Counted from the stretch's first letter, positions 1 through 8,516 are shown. The stretch: 13,938 bases of DNA from an uncultured Clostridia bacterium (GCA_947630775.1 CANRIY010000034.1:1-13938); one strand, 5' to 3'. The notes: generated by a model from the sequence alone, not told the origin. Made by a program: numbers and translations.

Positions 1-78
1 ACCCCTTCCGCCCCCTTCGGGGGCACCCACAGCACAAGGCACGCCCTTCGGGTGCCCTCAAGGGGTGGGCAAGGGGTG
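1..78. repeat. GC-rich stem-loop repeats downstream of rel
   Basis: This is gene-free sequence at the window edge. It holds a perfect 6-bp stem with a three-base loop (positions 10-15 with 19-24) and a second, imperfect stem-loop at 38-56 (GGCA with TGCC outside, a C/G-rich inner part and a CTTC loop). It also has two copies of an AGGGGTGG-type string (60-79). The style matches the palindromic repeats further right. No T-run follows either stem on the minus strand, so I do not call a terminator. The repeat may continue outside the window. Confidence 0.5.
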
Positions 79-103
79 GACGAAAAAACAAATTCAACGA
101 AAT
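79..103. repeat. Half copy of the structured repeat next to the rel stop codon
   Basis: This stretch matches the minus-strand sequence of the element arm upstream of queA (about 12592-12616) at about 23 of 25 positions. It includes the arm core AAATTCAACGA followed by AAA. The arm ends a few bases from the rel stop codon. The complementary partner arm is not present between here and position 1. Either it lies outside the window, with GC-rich hairpins between the arms, or it is lost. It resembles the 185-bp elements at 11066-11250 and 12594-12778, with the same end facing a gene. Confidence 0.55.
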
Positions 104-106
104 ATA

Positions 107-2233
107 TCAGTTGCTCATTCTTCTAACGCTGATGATCTTATCTCTCGACGAGAGGCGGGAGATGATGACCTCGATGTCCTGCTTGCTGAGGAGCGACACC
201 GTGACCTCGACGAGGGCGTCGCCGTTCTTGTCGTACCGTCCGTTGATGGACGTCAACGAAAGTTTCATGTCCGAAAGAACAGCAGAGATCGCAGCAAGCG
301 CCGCGCCCTGCTCTTCCGCCGTGACGAGAAGTCCCGCTTTGAAGCGCGCCTCCCCCTCCTGTTTCGTCCATTCGGCGGGCTGGAGTCTGTCCTCTTCCGC
401 ATTTTTGAGATTGGGGCAGTCCCTTCTGTGGATCACGATGCCCCTGCCGCGGCTGACGAACCCGACGATGTCGTCACCGGGGACGGGCGAACAGCACCCC
501 GCAAAGGAGACGAGGAGCCCACCCATGCCCTTGATCGTAACTGCCCCCTTGGCGTTCTTCTCCTTGAACGGTTGCAAAACGGGCGTGGGCGCTTCCTTGC
601 GGAAGTAGTCAATGAGTCTGAAAAAGACCTGATTGACGGAGACGGCGCCGTATCCGACGGCGGAGAACATCTCGTCCTGCGTATCGAAGGAGAATTTTTC
701 GGAGACCTTCTTAAAACTCTCGGGGGTGAGGAGTTCGGAGAGCTGATACCCCTTGCGCTTCGCCGCGTCCTCGAGCATGCTCTTGCCGAGCTTGATATTG
801 TCCTCCCGCATCGCCTTCTTGAAGAACGCCTTGATCTTCGCCTTGGCGGAGGGAGATTTGACGAATTTGAGCCAGTCGCGCGAGGGGCCCTTGCTCGTGG
901 GCGAGGTAATGATCTCGACCACGTCGCCGAGTTCGAGCACGGAGTCGAGCGGGACGATCTTCCCGTTGACCTTCGCGCCCGTACAGCGGTTGCCGACTTC
1001 GGAGTGGATGGCGTAGGCAAAGTCCACGGGCGTAGCGTTTTCGGGAAGGGAGATGACCTTGCTCTGCGGGGTGAACACGAGGAGTTCGCTCGAATAGAGC
1101 TCTTCCTTAACGCTGTTCATGAACTCCTTGGAGTCGCGGAAGCCCCCCTGCAATTCCATCATTTCACGGATCCACGACATCCTTTGATCCAACGTCGTCT
1201 CCGTGTCGCGCTGTTCCTTATATTTCCAGTGCGCGGCGATACCGTATTCCGCCGTGCGGTGCATCTCCTCCGTCCTGATCTGGATCTCGAAGGGCTGCCC
1301 GAAGTTGGTGACGACGGTGGTATGCAGGGACTGGTACATGTTGGGCTTGGGGGTCGCGATATAGTCCTTGATGCGCCCCGGGACGGGCTTCCACTTCTTG
1401 TGGATCTTGCCGAGCACTTCGTAGCACTCGTCCACCGTCGCGACGATGACGCGCACCGCGGTGAGATCATAGATCTGGTCGAGCGTCTTGTGCTTCGTCG
1501 TCATCTTCTTATAGATAGAATAAAAGTGCTTGGGACGCCCGAACACTTCGCCCGAAATATTCGATTCAGACAGGATCCCGTTGATCTCCTCGACGACGAA
1601 ATCGACGAAACGGTTGCGCTCTTCGAGTTTTTGATGAATGTTCTCCACGAGGAACTCGAACGCCTCGGGATCGAGATATTTGAGGCACAGGTCCTCGAGC
1701 TCGCACTTGATCTGGCTGATACCGAGCCTGCCCGCGATGGGCGCATAGATATCGAGGGTCTCCTTCGCCATCTTGTGCTGGCGCTCCTCGGAGAGGAAGT
1801 TGAGCGAACGCATATTGTGGAGACGGTCGGCAAGTTTGATGATGATGACGCGGATATCCTTCGCCATCGCGATGAAGATCTTGCGGAAATTCTCCGCCTC
1901 CTCCTCTTCCTGCGACTTGAAAACGATCTTATCGAGTTTTGTCACGCCCGAAACAAGCGTTAAAACCTCTTCGCCGAACTCCCGGCGGATATCTTCCTCG
2001 GTGGCGGGGGTGTCCTCGATGACGTCGTGGAGAAGGGCGGCGGCGACGGTCGCCCCGTCCAGCCCGAGATCCACCAAGATCTCCGCAACGGCGCAGGGAT
2101 GGATGAAGTAGGGCTCCCCCGACGCACGTTTCTGGTTCTTGTGGGCGCGGGAAGCAAAGTCGAATGCGCGGAGCAGCATATCCCTGTCCTCGCCGACATA
2201 GTACTCATAGATCTTCATCAGAATGGGTTCCAT
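107..2233 (-). CDS. rel: Bifunctional (p)ppGpp synthetase/hydrolase, Rel family
   Basis: This is the cytosolic stringent-response enzyme: it makes (p)ppGpp from GTP/GDP and ATP and hydrolyses it. At 708 residues it has the full long-RSH length. In order it shows an N-terminal HD hydrolase domain (FIHP near 44-47, HDVIEDT from H69, LADRLHNMRSL near 134-144), the synthetase domain (GRPKHFYSIYKKM near 232-244, then RIKDYIATPKPNMYQSLH near 287-304), a TGS domain (about 384-445), a GCCSPVPGD/HRRDCPN zinc-finger-like region and a C-terminal ACT domain. RIKD fits the RxKD signature of bifunctional Rel/SpoT rather than the ExDD of RelA-only synthetases, and the HD residues are intact. The start at 2233 is chosen because GGGAGG lies just upstream and the ATG follows the recJ TGA by one base. 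An in-frame ATG five codons in (2218) is possible. The tight junction implies translational coupling to recJ. Many Clostridia have apt between these two genes; it is absent here. Confidence 0.97.
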   Translation of the reverse strand: MEPILMKIYEYYVGEDRDMLLRAFDFASRAHKNQKRASGEPYFIHPCAVAEILVDLGLDGATVAAALLHDVIEDTPATEEDIRREFGEEVLTLVSGVTKLDKIVFKSQEEEEAENFRKIFIAMAKDIRVIIIKLADRLHNMRSLNFLSEERQHKMAKETLDIYAPIAGRLGISQIKCELEDLCLKYLDPEAFEFLVENIHQKLEERNRFVDFVVEEINGILSESNISGEVFGRPKHFYSIYKKMTTKHKTLDQIYDLTAVRVIVATVDECYEVLGKIHKKWKPVPGRIKDYIATPKPNMYQSLHTTVVTNFGQPFEIQIRTEEMHRTAEYGIAAHWKYKEQRDTETTLDQRMSWIREMMELQGGFRDSKEFMNSVKEELYSSELLVFTPQSKVISLPENATPVDFAYAIHSEVGNRCTGAKVNGKIVPLDSVLELGDVVEIITSPTSKGPSRDWLKFVKSPSAKAKIKAFFKKAMREDNIKLGKSMLEDAAKRKGYQLSELLTPESFKKVSEKFSFDTQDEMFSAVGYGAVSVNQVFFRLIDYFRKEAPTPVLQPFKEKNAKGAVTIKGMGGLLVSFAGCCSPVPGDDIVGFVSRGRGIVIHRRDCPNLKNAEEDRLQPAEWTKQEGEARFKAGLLVTAEEQGAALAAISAVLSDMKLSLTSINGRYDKNGDALVEVTVSLLSKQDIEVIISRLSSRDKIISVRRMSN

Positions 2234-2234
2234 A

Positions 2235-4532
2235 TCATTCCTCCCTGAGGCGGAGAGACGCCGCATAGATCGCAGAATCCATGAGCTCCTTCCTCTGCCC
2301 GCGTACCACCTTCACGACCCCGTCCTCGAGACGGATGAGCCCGAGCTGCGAAAAGACCGCCAGTGCGAACAGGAGCCGATCTTCCCCGAAGCCGAGCCCG
2401 CCGCAACTGCATGCCGCCTCCGCAAGCGTGCCGCCGCGGAGAGAGCTGTTTTTGACGGCCGCGAAGATCCCGAGAAGTTCCTCCCGCCCCGCCCCCGAGG
2501 TGCGGACGCGCTCGTAGCCGCAGATCTCGCGGTTGATTTTGACTTTCGCATGCCCCGTGATGCAGGGCATGCCTGCGGGACGGTCCAAAAACACGACATC
2601 ACGGTAGGCGGAAAGATCGCACCCGTCCTCGGGCGCAAAGAGCACCGTGTTCGTGACATTGGTGGAAGAGAGGCGGAAGATCTCCACGGGAATGCCGCTG
2701 AGCGACGGGAACTTTTTGAGTGTCTCTCTCGAAAAACAGACGGCGGCGAGCCCGTAGGCACAGCGGCGAAGCTGTGCCCCGATGAACGCGTCGAGCCCCG
2801 CCGTATCAAGCGCCTCCGCCTCGGGCTCCGTGCCGAGCGTGAAGAGCTGCCCCTCAAAGGCGTCAAGCTCCACTTCCCTGCCGCTCATGCCCTCCGCAAG
2901 AACGGCGCGCACAAATCCCTTTAAGTACTCCCTGCCGCGGAACAGGGAGAGATTGTATTCATAGACGACCGTCTTGGTGACGTCGCTTCTCAGAAGTTTC
3001 AAGTCTTTGATCCCGCTGAAATACATGAAGTTGAGCCCGCCGAGCGCAAAGGAGAGGTGCGGCGAGCCCGCCTTCACGGGAATTGCGTCCACCTTTCCCG
3101 CCCTCAAAGAGAAGAGCGGCCTGCGGTTGCCCATGCCGAAGGGTTCGAGGCGCACGAGCTCGTGCGCGACCCGTTCCGCGTTCTCCGCCGCCTCGCAGAC
3201 GGGCAGAACGGAGTCGAAATCTTCCCGCGTGTAGTGGGTGCCGATATATTCGTCGAGCGCGTCTCTGAGCGCGCCGAAATTTTCCGCTTTGATATTGATC
3301 CCCGCCGCCTGCGCATGCCCGCCGAACTCTTCGATGTACTGCGAGCACGCCTTAAGCGCCTCGAAGATGTTGACGGCTTCGATGCTCCGCGCGCTCCCCT
3401 TCAGCATATCGCCGTGGCGCACGAACAGAAGCGCGGGACGGGAGAATTCCTCGGCGATGCGGGCGGCGACGATCCCGACAAACCCCGCATTCCAGTTTTC
3501 CCCCGCGAGCATCACGACGTTGCCGTATGCCCCGCCTTCGCGGATCTCGGCGGAAGCCTGCGCGTACAGCTCATCGCAGCAGCGCTGGCGTTCCTGATTA
3601 TAGAGATTGAGCTTTTCGGCAAGGGGCGCGACCTCTTCGGGGATCTCCGTCGTAAAGAGGCGGAGCGCCGCATGCGCGTCCCCCATTCTTCCCGCCGCAT
3701 TGACGCGGGGCGCAACGGTGAAGGCGAGCGTCTGCGCCGAGATCTCGCCTGCCTTTCCGAGAAGCGCCGAAAACGCGGGACGGGGGCTCTTTTCGATGAG
3801 TTTCAAGCCCTCGGCGACGATGTCGCGGTTCTCGCCGAGGAGCGGCACGCTGTCCGCCACGGTGGAGAGCGCCGCAAAATCGAGGTAGGCATACGCCCTC
3901 TCCCCGATCAAGGCACAGGCGAGTTTGAAGGCGACGCCCGCGCCGCAGAGGTTGTCGTAAGGGTAATCGTCTTTGAGTTTGGGATTGACGACGATGCAGT
4001 CGGGGAGCCGCGACGGGAGCTCGTGGTGGTCGGTGACAATGACGTATGCACCCTGCTCCTTGATGTATTCCACTTCCTCCGCGTTGGAGATGCCGCAGTC
4101 CACCGTCACGATGAGATCGGGCAGGAAATCGTCGAAAATGGAGTCGATGGCGGCGATACTGAGCCCGTATCCCTGCGTCCGCTCGGGGACAAAGACATAA
4201 GGTTCGATCCCGAACACCCTGAGCGCGCGGGAGAGGATCGCACATGCGCCGATCCCGTCCGCATCGTAATCGCCGAAGATGGCGACGCGCCATTCCTCGT
4301 CGCGGGCGCGCTTCAAGAGCTCCGCCGCCTCTTGCATGCCCTGCATGAGGAAGGGAGACAGGAAGTGCGCTTTCCCGGGCTCCAAAAAGGAGCGCATCTT
4401 CTCCTCGGTATCCATGCCGCGCGCATAGAGCAGGCTCGCCGTCGTCTCCGTGAGCGACAGCCGCCTTGCAAGCATTCTCACCGTATTCAGTTGTTCGGGC
4501 GAAAATTCGTATTCGCGGACAAGTTTTTTCAT
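2235..4532 (-). CDS. recJ: Single-stranded-DNA-specific exonuclease RecJ
   Basis: This is a 5'-3' single-strand exonuclease of recombination and mismatch/base-excision repair. It is about 765 residues. The DHH phosphoesterase motifs are present in order: GDYDADG near 87-93, VDCGISNAEE near 145-154, TDHHE near 167-171, and APRVNAAGRMGDAHAA further on. The DHHA1 motif GGHAQAAGI follows, then a C-terminal OB/accessory region typical of the longer Firmicutes form. An in-frame ATG exists at 4574, but its first 14 codons would translate a terminator-like hairpin (4544-4569). The start MKKLVREYEF at 4532 fits the family better. Neither start has a convincing Shine-Dalgarno; the one at 4532 has only GGTAATCCC before it. 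The gene lies 50 bp after secF, behind that hairpin, and its TGA is one base from the rel start. Confidence 0.95.
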   Translation of the reverse strand: MKKLVREYEFSPEQLNTVRMLARRLSLTETTASLLYARGMDTEEKMRSFLEPGKAHFLSPFLMQGMQEAAELLKRARDEEWRVAIFGDYDADGIGACAILSRALRVFGIEPYVFVPERTQGYGLSIAAIDSIFDDFLPDLIVTVDCGISNAEEVEYIKEQGAYVIVTDHHELPSRLPDCIVVNPKLKDDYPYDNLCGAGVAFKLACALIGERAYAYLDFAALSTVADSVPLLGENRDIVAEGLKLIEKSPRPAFSALLGKAGEISAQTLAFTVAPRVNAAGRMGDAHAALRLFTTEIPEEVAPLAEKLNLYNQERQRCCDELYAQASAEIREGGAYGNVVMLAGENWNAGFVGIVAARIAEEFSRPALLFVRHGDMLKGSARSIEAVNIFEALKACSQYIEEFGGHAQAAGINIKAENFGALRDALDEYIGTHYTREDFDSVLPVCEAAENAERVAHELVRLEPFGMGNRRPLFSLRAGKVDAIPVKAGSPHLSFALGGLNFMYFSGIKDLKLLRSDVTKTVVYEYNLSLFRGREYLKGFVRAVLAEGMSGREVELDAFEGQLFTLGTEPEAEALDTAGLDAFIGAQLRRCAYGLAAVCFSRETLKKFPSLSGIPVEIFRLSSTNVTNTVLFAPEDGCDLSAYRDVVFLDRPAGMPCITGHAKVKINREICGYERVRTSGAGREELLGIFAAVKNSSLRGGTLAEAACSCGGLGFGEDRLLFALAVFSQLGLIRLEDGVVKVVRGQRKELMDSAIYAASLRLREE

Positions 4533-4541
4533 GGGATTACC

Positions 4542-4569
4542 AAAAACGGCGGGAAGCATCCCGCCGTTT
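4542..4569 (-). terminator. Intrinsic terminator between secF and recJ
   Basis: On the minus strand a perfect 11-bp stem (4559-4569 with 4544-4554, core ACGGCGGG) closes a four-base loop TGCT. It runs into five consecutive T (4546-4542). It starts 14 bp after the secF stop and ends 10 bp before the preferred recJ start. No promoter is obvious between it and recJ, so it probably acts as a partial terminator lowering recJ-rel expression relative to secDF. Confidence 0.8.
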
Positions 4570-4582
4570 ACCATTCAGATGA

Positions 4583-5575
4583 TCACTCTTCTTCTTCCGT
4601 CTGCTTTTGCTTGCCGACATATTTTACCTTTCCCTTCCGCGAGAACTTATCAAAGCAGCGCTTGACGGGAATATGAAGGGCAGGGCCGAGCAGGAGAGAC
4701 GAGTAGAGCGCGACCGCCACGCAGAGAAGCATGGGCAGGAAGAACGCCCTCACGCCTGCCGTGGCAATGACGCCGCAAAGCAGGAGCGCGACCGCAACGA
4801 GTACCGCGAAGAGAAGGATCTTCTTCCAAGAGCTTTGGAAGCTCTCTTCGACTGCCTCCTCCGCGTCGACGGAACCCTGCGACTCCTTCTTGATATCGCG
4901 GAGCTTCATGCAATGGATGAGCCAGAACACGACGGAGAGCACTGCCGCGATCCCCGCATACAGGACGGGAGCCGCTGCATACACGGGAATGCGCGTGATG
5001 GCGAAGATGGAGAGCGTAAAGAGGGCATCGTGCACGGAAAGGGCAAGCCCCGTGAGCGCACTGCCGACGCCGAAGCGGAATCCGACATATACGAGCGCTA
5101 CGACGAGCCCGACCGCGATCGCACCGCGCCAGACGGCGCCCGCGCCGCTCTGCAAAGCCTCATGATGCCATACGGTATAGACTTCGGTGAGAGGTTCTTT
5201 GAAGAGTTCCTTCACGCCTGCGTCAATGTCTTCCTTCACTTTTGCCTGCGTTTCGGCAGAGACGTCGGGGGAGAACTTGAACACAAAGGCGTCCCAGTCC
5301 TGTCCGTCGCCCAAGCCCTGCGTCTTTTGCATTTCGCAGGCGGAGATATTGTTCTTTCCGAACACGTCCTCGCAGAGAGTTTCGAGCTGCTCCTGCGCTT
5401 CGTCGGAATTGATGACGGTGATATTATACTGTACTTCGAGCTGCAGATTTTCGGGATCGTCGGAGGCTGTGTTGAAGCCGAGGAGCGCCATCAGGATCAC
5501 ACCGGCGATGATGATGACCGCGGAGACCGCAAGCCAGATGTGCAGAAGTTTCCAAGGTCTGAAAGTCTTATTCAT
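4583..5575 (-). CDS. secF: Protein translocase subunit SecF (divergent)
   Basis: This is the membrane partner of SecD, which uses the proton-motive force to help pull proteins through SecYEG. At 330 residues it has one N-terminal membrane segment (about 10-33), an extracytoplasmic domain (about 40-140) and five C-terminal membrane segments. The family HD of the second helix is kept (VHDALFTLSIF, 181-191), as is the YSSLLLGPAL end motif (291-300). The normally strongly conserved SxNDTVVVFDRIRE motif is replaced by SVVFWLIHCMKLRDIKKE (214-231), which puts F217 where the family has Asp. The C-terminus is a Lys/Glu tail. GGAGG lies seven bases before the ATG. The gene overlaps the end of secD by 8 bp, and the order secD-secF supports the assignment. 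Confidence 0.9.
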   Translation of the reverse strand: MNKTFRPWKLLHIWLAVSAVIIIAGVILMALLGFNTASDDPENLQLEVQYNITVINSDEAQEQLETLCEDVFGKNNISACEMQKTQGLGDGQDWDAFVFKFSPDVSAETQAKVKEDIDAGVKELFKEPLTEVYTVWHHEALQSGAGAVWRGAIAVGLVVALVYVGFRFGVGSALTGLALSVHDALFTLSIFAITRIPVYAAAPVLYAGIAAVLSVVFWLIHCMKLRDIKKESQGSVDAEEAVEESFQSSWKKILLFAVLVAVALLLCGVIATAGVRAFFLPMLLCVAVALYSSLLLGPALHIPVKRCFDKFSRKGKVKYVGKQKQTEEEE

Positions 5576-7076
5576 CTTCGACCTCCTCTCTCTTAAAGTT
5601 GCAGAAGGCTCCCTTCTTCGGGGTGTATGCCATGAGGATCGCCCAGTTGAACCTGTTGACGATGAGCGTGCCGAGCCCCGAGAACACCGCCGTCAGGCCG
5701 AGCACAAAGGCAAAGGAGCTGAACGGAGGCAGGGCGACGAAGAAGGTGAAGAAGCCGATGAGCGCAAGCACGATGTGCAGATCGAAAAGCTTCCACATGC
5801 ACTTTTTGTAGCCCGTCTTGACGGAAGACGTCATCGTCTTGCCGAGCGCGTATTCCTTCCGCACGTTTTCAAACGTGATTGCATCCGAAACGCTGAGGAG
5901 CACAGACGTCAGAAGGAACGCCGTGAACGTCTCTGTGCTCAGCGTCAGGAACGGGATCGCCCAAACGCAGAGGACGGAAGCGCACACAAAGAGCAGGTAG
6001 GTATACAGATGCGCAAACGCCAGAAGGCGGTATCTCACAAAGAAGAACACCAGCATGACAACCGCGAGCACCGCATAGACGATATAGAGCATCATGAGCG
6101 CGTTCTCGCCGTACTGCGCGTGATAAGCGGTCTGATCGGCGATCTTGAGAGTAAGATCGGTCGAAACGCTGTTGAGCGTGGTATCGATGAGGATCGCGGA
6201 AGTCTTTGCTTCCATCTCGGTCATCGTCGCGCTCGAGATCGGGAGCGAACTCTCGTCGAGGGGCCTGTCCGTCCCCATGCGGAGAATGGTGTTCTCCCCG
6301 ACCATGAAGAAGATCGTGACGTTCGCATCTTCCGTCGCCCCTTCCGTCGCGGAAAGAAGTGCGGCCCTGCCCTTTTCCGTAAGTTCGATGGTGACGGCGT
6401 TGACCCCGTTCATCCCCGCACTCGTCCCTGCGCTCCTGACATAGTCCCCGATCACGTCGTCCTTTCTCTCGGTGGCGGGCATGATCTGCGTCGCGGAGGA
6501 AGCGTCGCTCCCCGAACCGCTCTTGATGACGAGATCGTCCGTATAGGAGAAATACGTGAAGCTGGAGACATACGAGACCGGCGCGAAGACGCGGATCGTA
6601 TAGCCGTCGACCACGCTCACGCGGATGTCCTCTTTGTAGAGGCGCTCATACCGCTCCGTGACGAGCTTCGCCGCATTCTGAAAATCCGCCGCAAACGTTT
6701 CGTTGGGTTTCCCGTCTTCGCCGAGTTTGATCTTGTCCTTCTCGAAATAGAGAGAACCAACCTGCGCGTATTTTTCCGCGTACTTGGTTTTGTCGCTCTC
6801 GTTCTGTTTTCCGCCAAGCGTCGCTTCATACTCCTCCGCGGAGATGACGCCCTCGGGATAATAGACCACAGAATAGCCGCCGCCGAGATATCTTTCGCTC
6901 TTGTCGTCTTTCCCGCCGTAAGCCATACCGAGATCCGCGTCTTTATCCGTCATTGAAAGAATGGAATTGTACGTGCTGATATCGCTCACGGGAAAGGACA
7001 CGAAACATATCAGACATAATCCGGCGACCAACAGGGTCATGAGTACCAAACAAATCGCCGATTTTACTTTGCTCAT
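5568..7076 (-). CDS. secD: Protein translocase subunit SecD (divergent)
   Basis: This is the large SecDF subunit, a proton-driven accessory of Sec export in the cytoplasmic membrane. It has 502 residues: an N-terminal membrane segment (about 8-28), a large extracytoplasmic region (about 30-325) and five C-terminal membrane segments (from about 327 to 475). The VTIELTEKGRAAL stretch (228-240) matches the conserved P1 region. The DANVLIFERIREE motif survives as DAITFENVRKEYALGK (398-413), so the key Asp (D398) is kept. The N-terminal LGLDLxGG motif is weak and interrupted: LGMAYGG (49-55), then LGGGYSVVYYPEG (64-76). AGGAGG immediately precedes the ATG. A strong promoter lies about 70 bp upstream, and the gene overlaps secF by 8 bp. 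Confidence 0.92.
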   Translation of the reverse strand: MSKVKSAICLVLMTLLVAGLCLICFVSFPVSDISTYNSILSMTDKDADLGMAYGGKDDKSERYLGGGYSVVYYPEGVISAEEYEATLGGKQNESDKTKYAEKYAQVGSLYFEKDKIKLGEDGKPNETFAADFQNAAKLVTERYERLYKEDIRVSVVDGYTIRVFAPVSYVSSFTYFSYTDDLVIKSGSGSDASSATQIMPATERKDDVIGDYVRSAGTSAGMNGVNAVTIELTEKGRAALLSATEGATEDANVTIFFMVGENTILRMGTDRPLDESSLPISSATMTEMEAKTSAILIDTTLNSVSTDLTLKIADQTAYHAQYGENALMMLYIVYAVLAVVMLVFFFVRYRLLAFAHLYTYLLFVCASVLCVWAIPFLTLSTETFTAFLLTSVLLSVSDAITFENVRKEYALGKTMTSSVKTGYKKCMWKLFDLHIVLALIGFFTFFVALPPFSSFAFVLGLTAVFSGLGTLIVNRFNWAILMAYTPKKGAFCNFKREEVEDE

Positions 7077-7095
7077 TGCCTCCTCCTATCTGAAC

Positions 7096-7111
7096 GCGGG
7101 GGGATCCCCGC
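7096..7111 (-). promoter_or_regulatory. Stem-loop in the secD leader
   Basis: A perfect 6-bp stem GCGGGG/CCCCGC with a four-base loop lies in the predicted secD 5' leader, just upstream of its AGGAGGAGG ribosome binding site. A 10-bp palindrome TCCGATCGGA lies slightly further upstream (7121-7130). It could influence translation initiation, but no known regulatory RNA motif is recognised. Confidence 0.35.
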
Positions 7112-7146
7112 AGGAAAATCTCCGATCGGAAAAATTCCACTTAACC

Positions 7147-7175
7147 ATTATATATAAAATGCGGGATATCGTCAA
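7147..7175 (-). promoter_or_regulatory. SigA-type promoter for secDF
   Basis: On the minus strand a -35 TTGACG (7175-7170) and a perfect -10 TATAAT (7152-7147) are separated by exactly 17 bp. It lies in the only sizeable gap between scfB and secD. The implied leader is about 65 nt. Confidence 0.85.
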
Positions 7176-7207
7176 GCCGAAATACGCGCATTTTCATATT
7201 TTTTCGC

Positions 7208-8503
7208 CTAAATTTCTTTTGATTTGCGTGCGGCGAGCACCCGCATGGCGCACTCGACGCGTTTTTTCATCATCGCACAGGTGATCTCGTACGGTTTTTC
7301 GATGTCGCCGTTGAAGTGATAATTGTTCGCACTGCATCCGCCCGAGCAGATGAACTTCGCAAAACAGTCCTTGCACTTCTCCCGCGTGAACAGACAGCTG
7401 TTCGCAAACTTCCCCCTGATCTCGGGATCGAGCGTCCCTTCGAAGACGTTGCCCATCTTCCATTTGGGATCCCCCGCGAACTGGTGGCAGGGATAGATGT
7501 CGCCGCTCGGCACAACAGAGAAATATTCGTTCCCCGCGCCGCAGGCGGAGACCCGCTTTTCGAGGCAGGGGCCCCCTTCGAGATCCACGTTGAAGTGGAA
7601 GAAGTTGAAGCCTTTCCCCTCCTTTTCGCGCTCGATATAGGCGTCGCAGAGGGCATCGTACTCCTTTTCAATGACGGGAAGATGCTCTTCTTTGATCTCT
7701 AAATCGGGGATCTCCGTGACGACGGGCTCCACCGAAAGGGAATCGAAGCCTTGGTCGGCGAGGAAGAGGACGTCCTTGGAAAAGTCGAGATTCTTCGCCG
7801 TAAATGTGCCGCGCACATAATAGTGCTTGTCCCCTCTCACGCGCACGAACTTTTTGATCTTTTCGATCACGGCGTCGAAGCTCCCCTTGCCGTTCACCGT
7901 CTTGCGGACGGCGTCGTGCACCTCTTTTCTGCCGTCGAGGGAGAGAACGACATTCTCCATCTCCTCATTGAGGAACCCAATGGTCTCGTCGTCGAGAAGC
8001 AGGCCGTTCGTCGTCGTCGTGAAGAGGAACCGTTTGCCGCGTTTTGCCGCCTCTTCCTTGGCATAATAGACGGTGCGCTTGACGACGTCGAAGTTCATGA
8101 GCGGTTCGCCGCCGAAGAAGTCCACTTCGAGCACCTTTCTCTTCCCGCTCTTTTCGAGGAGGAAATCGATCGCCGCCTTCGCCGTTTCGAAGGACATCAT
8201 CTCGCGCGCGGCATGATAGGCGCCCTCGTCCGCAAAGCAATATTTGCAGCGAAGGTTGCAATCGTGGCAGATATGTAGGCAGAGCGCCTTGATCTCCTCC
8301 CGCTTGATGGGACGGGCGTCCGTTTCGGGGGCGTCCAAAAGTCCCTGCGCTTTCAGAGCGGCGATCTCGGCGAGCTCTTCGTCCGTGAGGCGGACGGGCT
8401 CCCCTTCAAGGTACTTCGCCGTGCGCTCGTCCGCGACGTGCAGACTGCCGCTGCCCGTGTCGTAAACGTAATAATCGTCGTGGTATTGAAAAACGTGTAT
8501 CAT
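7208..8503 (-). CDS. scfB: Radical SAM SCIFF peptide maturase (thioether-forming, SPASM)
   Basis: This is a cytosolic radical-SAM enzyme that installs Cys-to-backbone thioether links in the adjacent SCIFF precursor (ranthipeptide class). It has 431 residues. The N-terminus (1-60, MIHVFQYHDDYYVYD onward) looks like the PqqD/RRE peptide-recognition domain. The radical-SAM CxxxCxxC is CNLRCKYC (C82, C86, C89), followed by FFGGEP (129-134). The C-terminal SPASM region supplies ligands for two auxiliary Fe-S clusters (C313, C321, C339, C370, C377, C380, C386, C390, C409), with the CGAGxxxxxVxPxGDIYPC pattern. It follows scfA after 57 bp. The ATG at 8503 has no visible Shine-Dalgarno and sits 13 bases after the U-run of a terminator hairpin, suggesting low or regulated expression relative to the precursor. 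Confidence 0.95.
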   Translation of the reverse strand: MIHVFQYHDDYYVYDTGSGSLHVADERTAKYLEGEPVRLTDEELAEIAALKAQGLLDAPETDARPIKREEIKALCLHICHDCNLRCKYCFADEGAYHAAREMMSFETAKAAIDFLLEKSGKRKVLEVDFFGGEPLMNFDVVKRTVYYAKEEAAKRGKRFLFTTTTNGLLLDDETIGFLNEEMENVVLSLDGRKEVHDAVRKTVNGKGSFDAVIEKIKKFVRVRGDKHYYVRGTFTAKNLDFSKDVLFLADQGFDSLSVEPVVTEIPDLEIKEEHLPVIEKEYDALCDAYIEREKEGKGFNFFHFNVDLEGGPCLEKRVSACGAGNEYFSVVPSGDIYPCHQFAGDPKWKMGNVFEGTLDPEIRGKFANSCLFTREKCKDCFAKFICSGGCSANNYHFNGDIEKPYEITCAMMKKRVECAMRVLAARKSKEI

Positions 8504-8516
8504 GAGAACATACAGG

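Noticed and set aside
65..1963. Long plus-strand open frame opposite rel
   Set aside because: It lies fully antisense to a certain gene, its product is low-complexity and Arg/Asp/Leu-rich, and it has no family motif. It is an effect of GC-rich codon use.
3057..4676. Long plus-strand open frame opposite recJ
   Set aside because: It is antisense to recJ with no recognisable domain and no ribosome binding site, and it runs through the secF/recJ terminator hairpin.
5187..6956. Long plus-strand open frame opposite secD/secF
   Set aside because: It is antisense to two genes with clear membrane topology and its own product is compositionally biased. It is not a gene.
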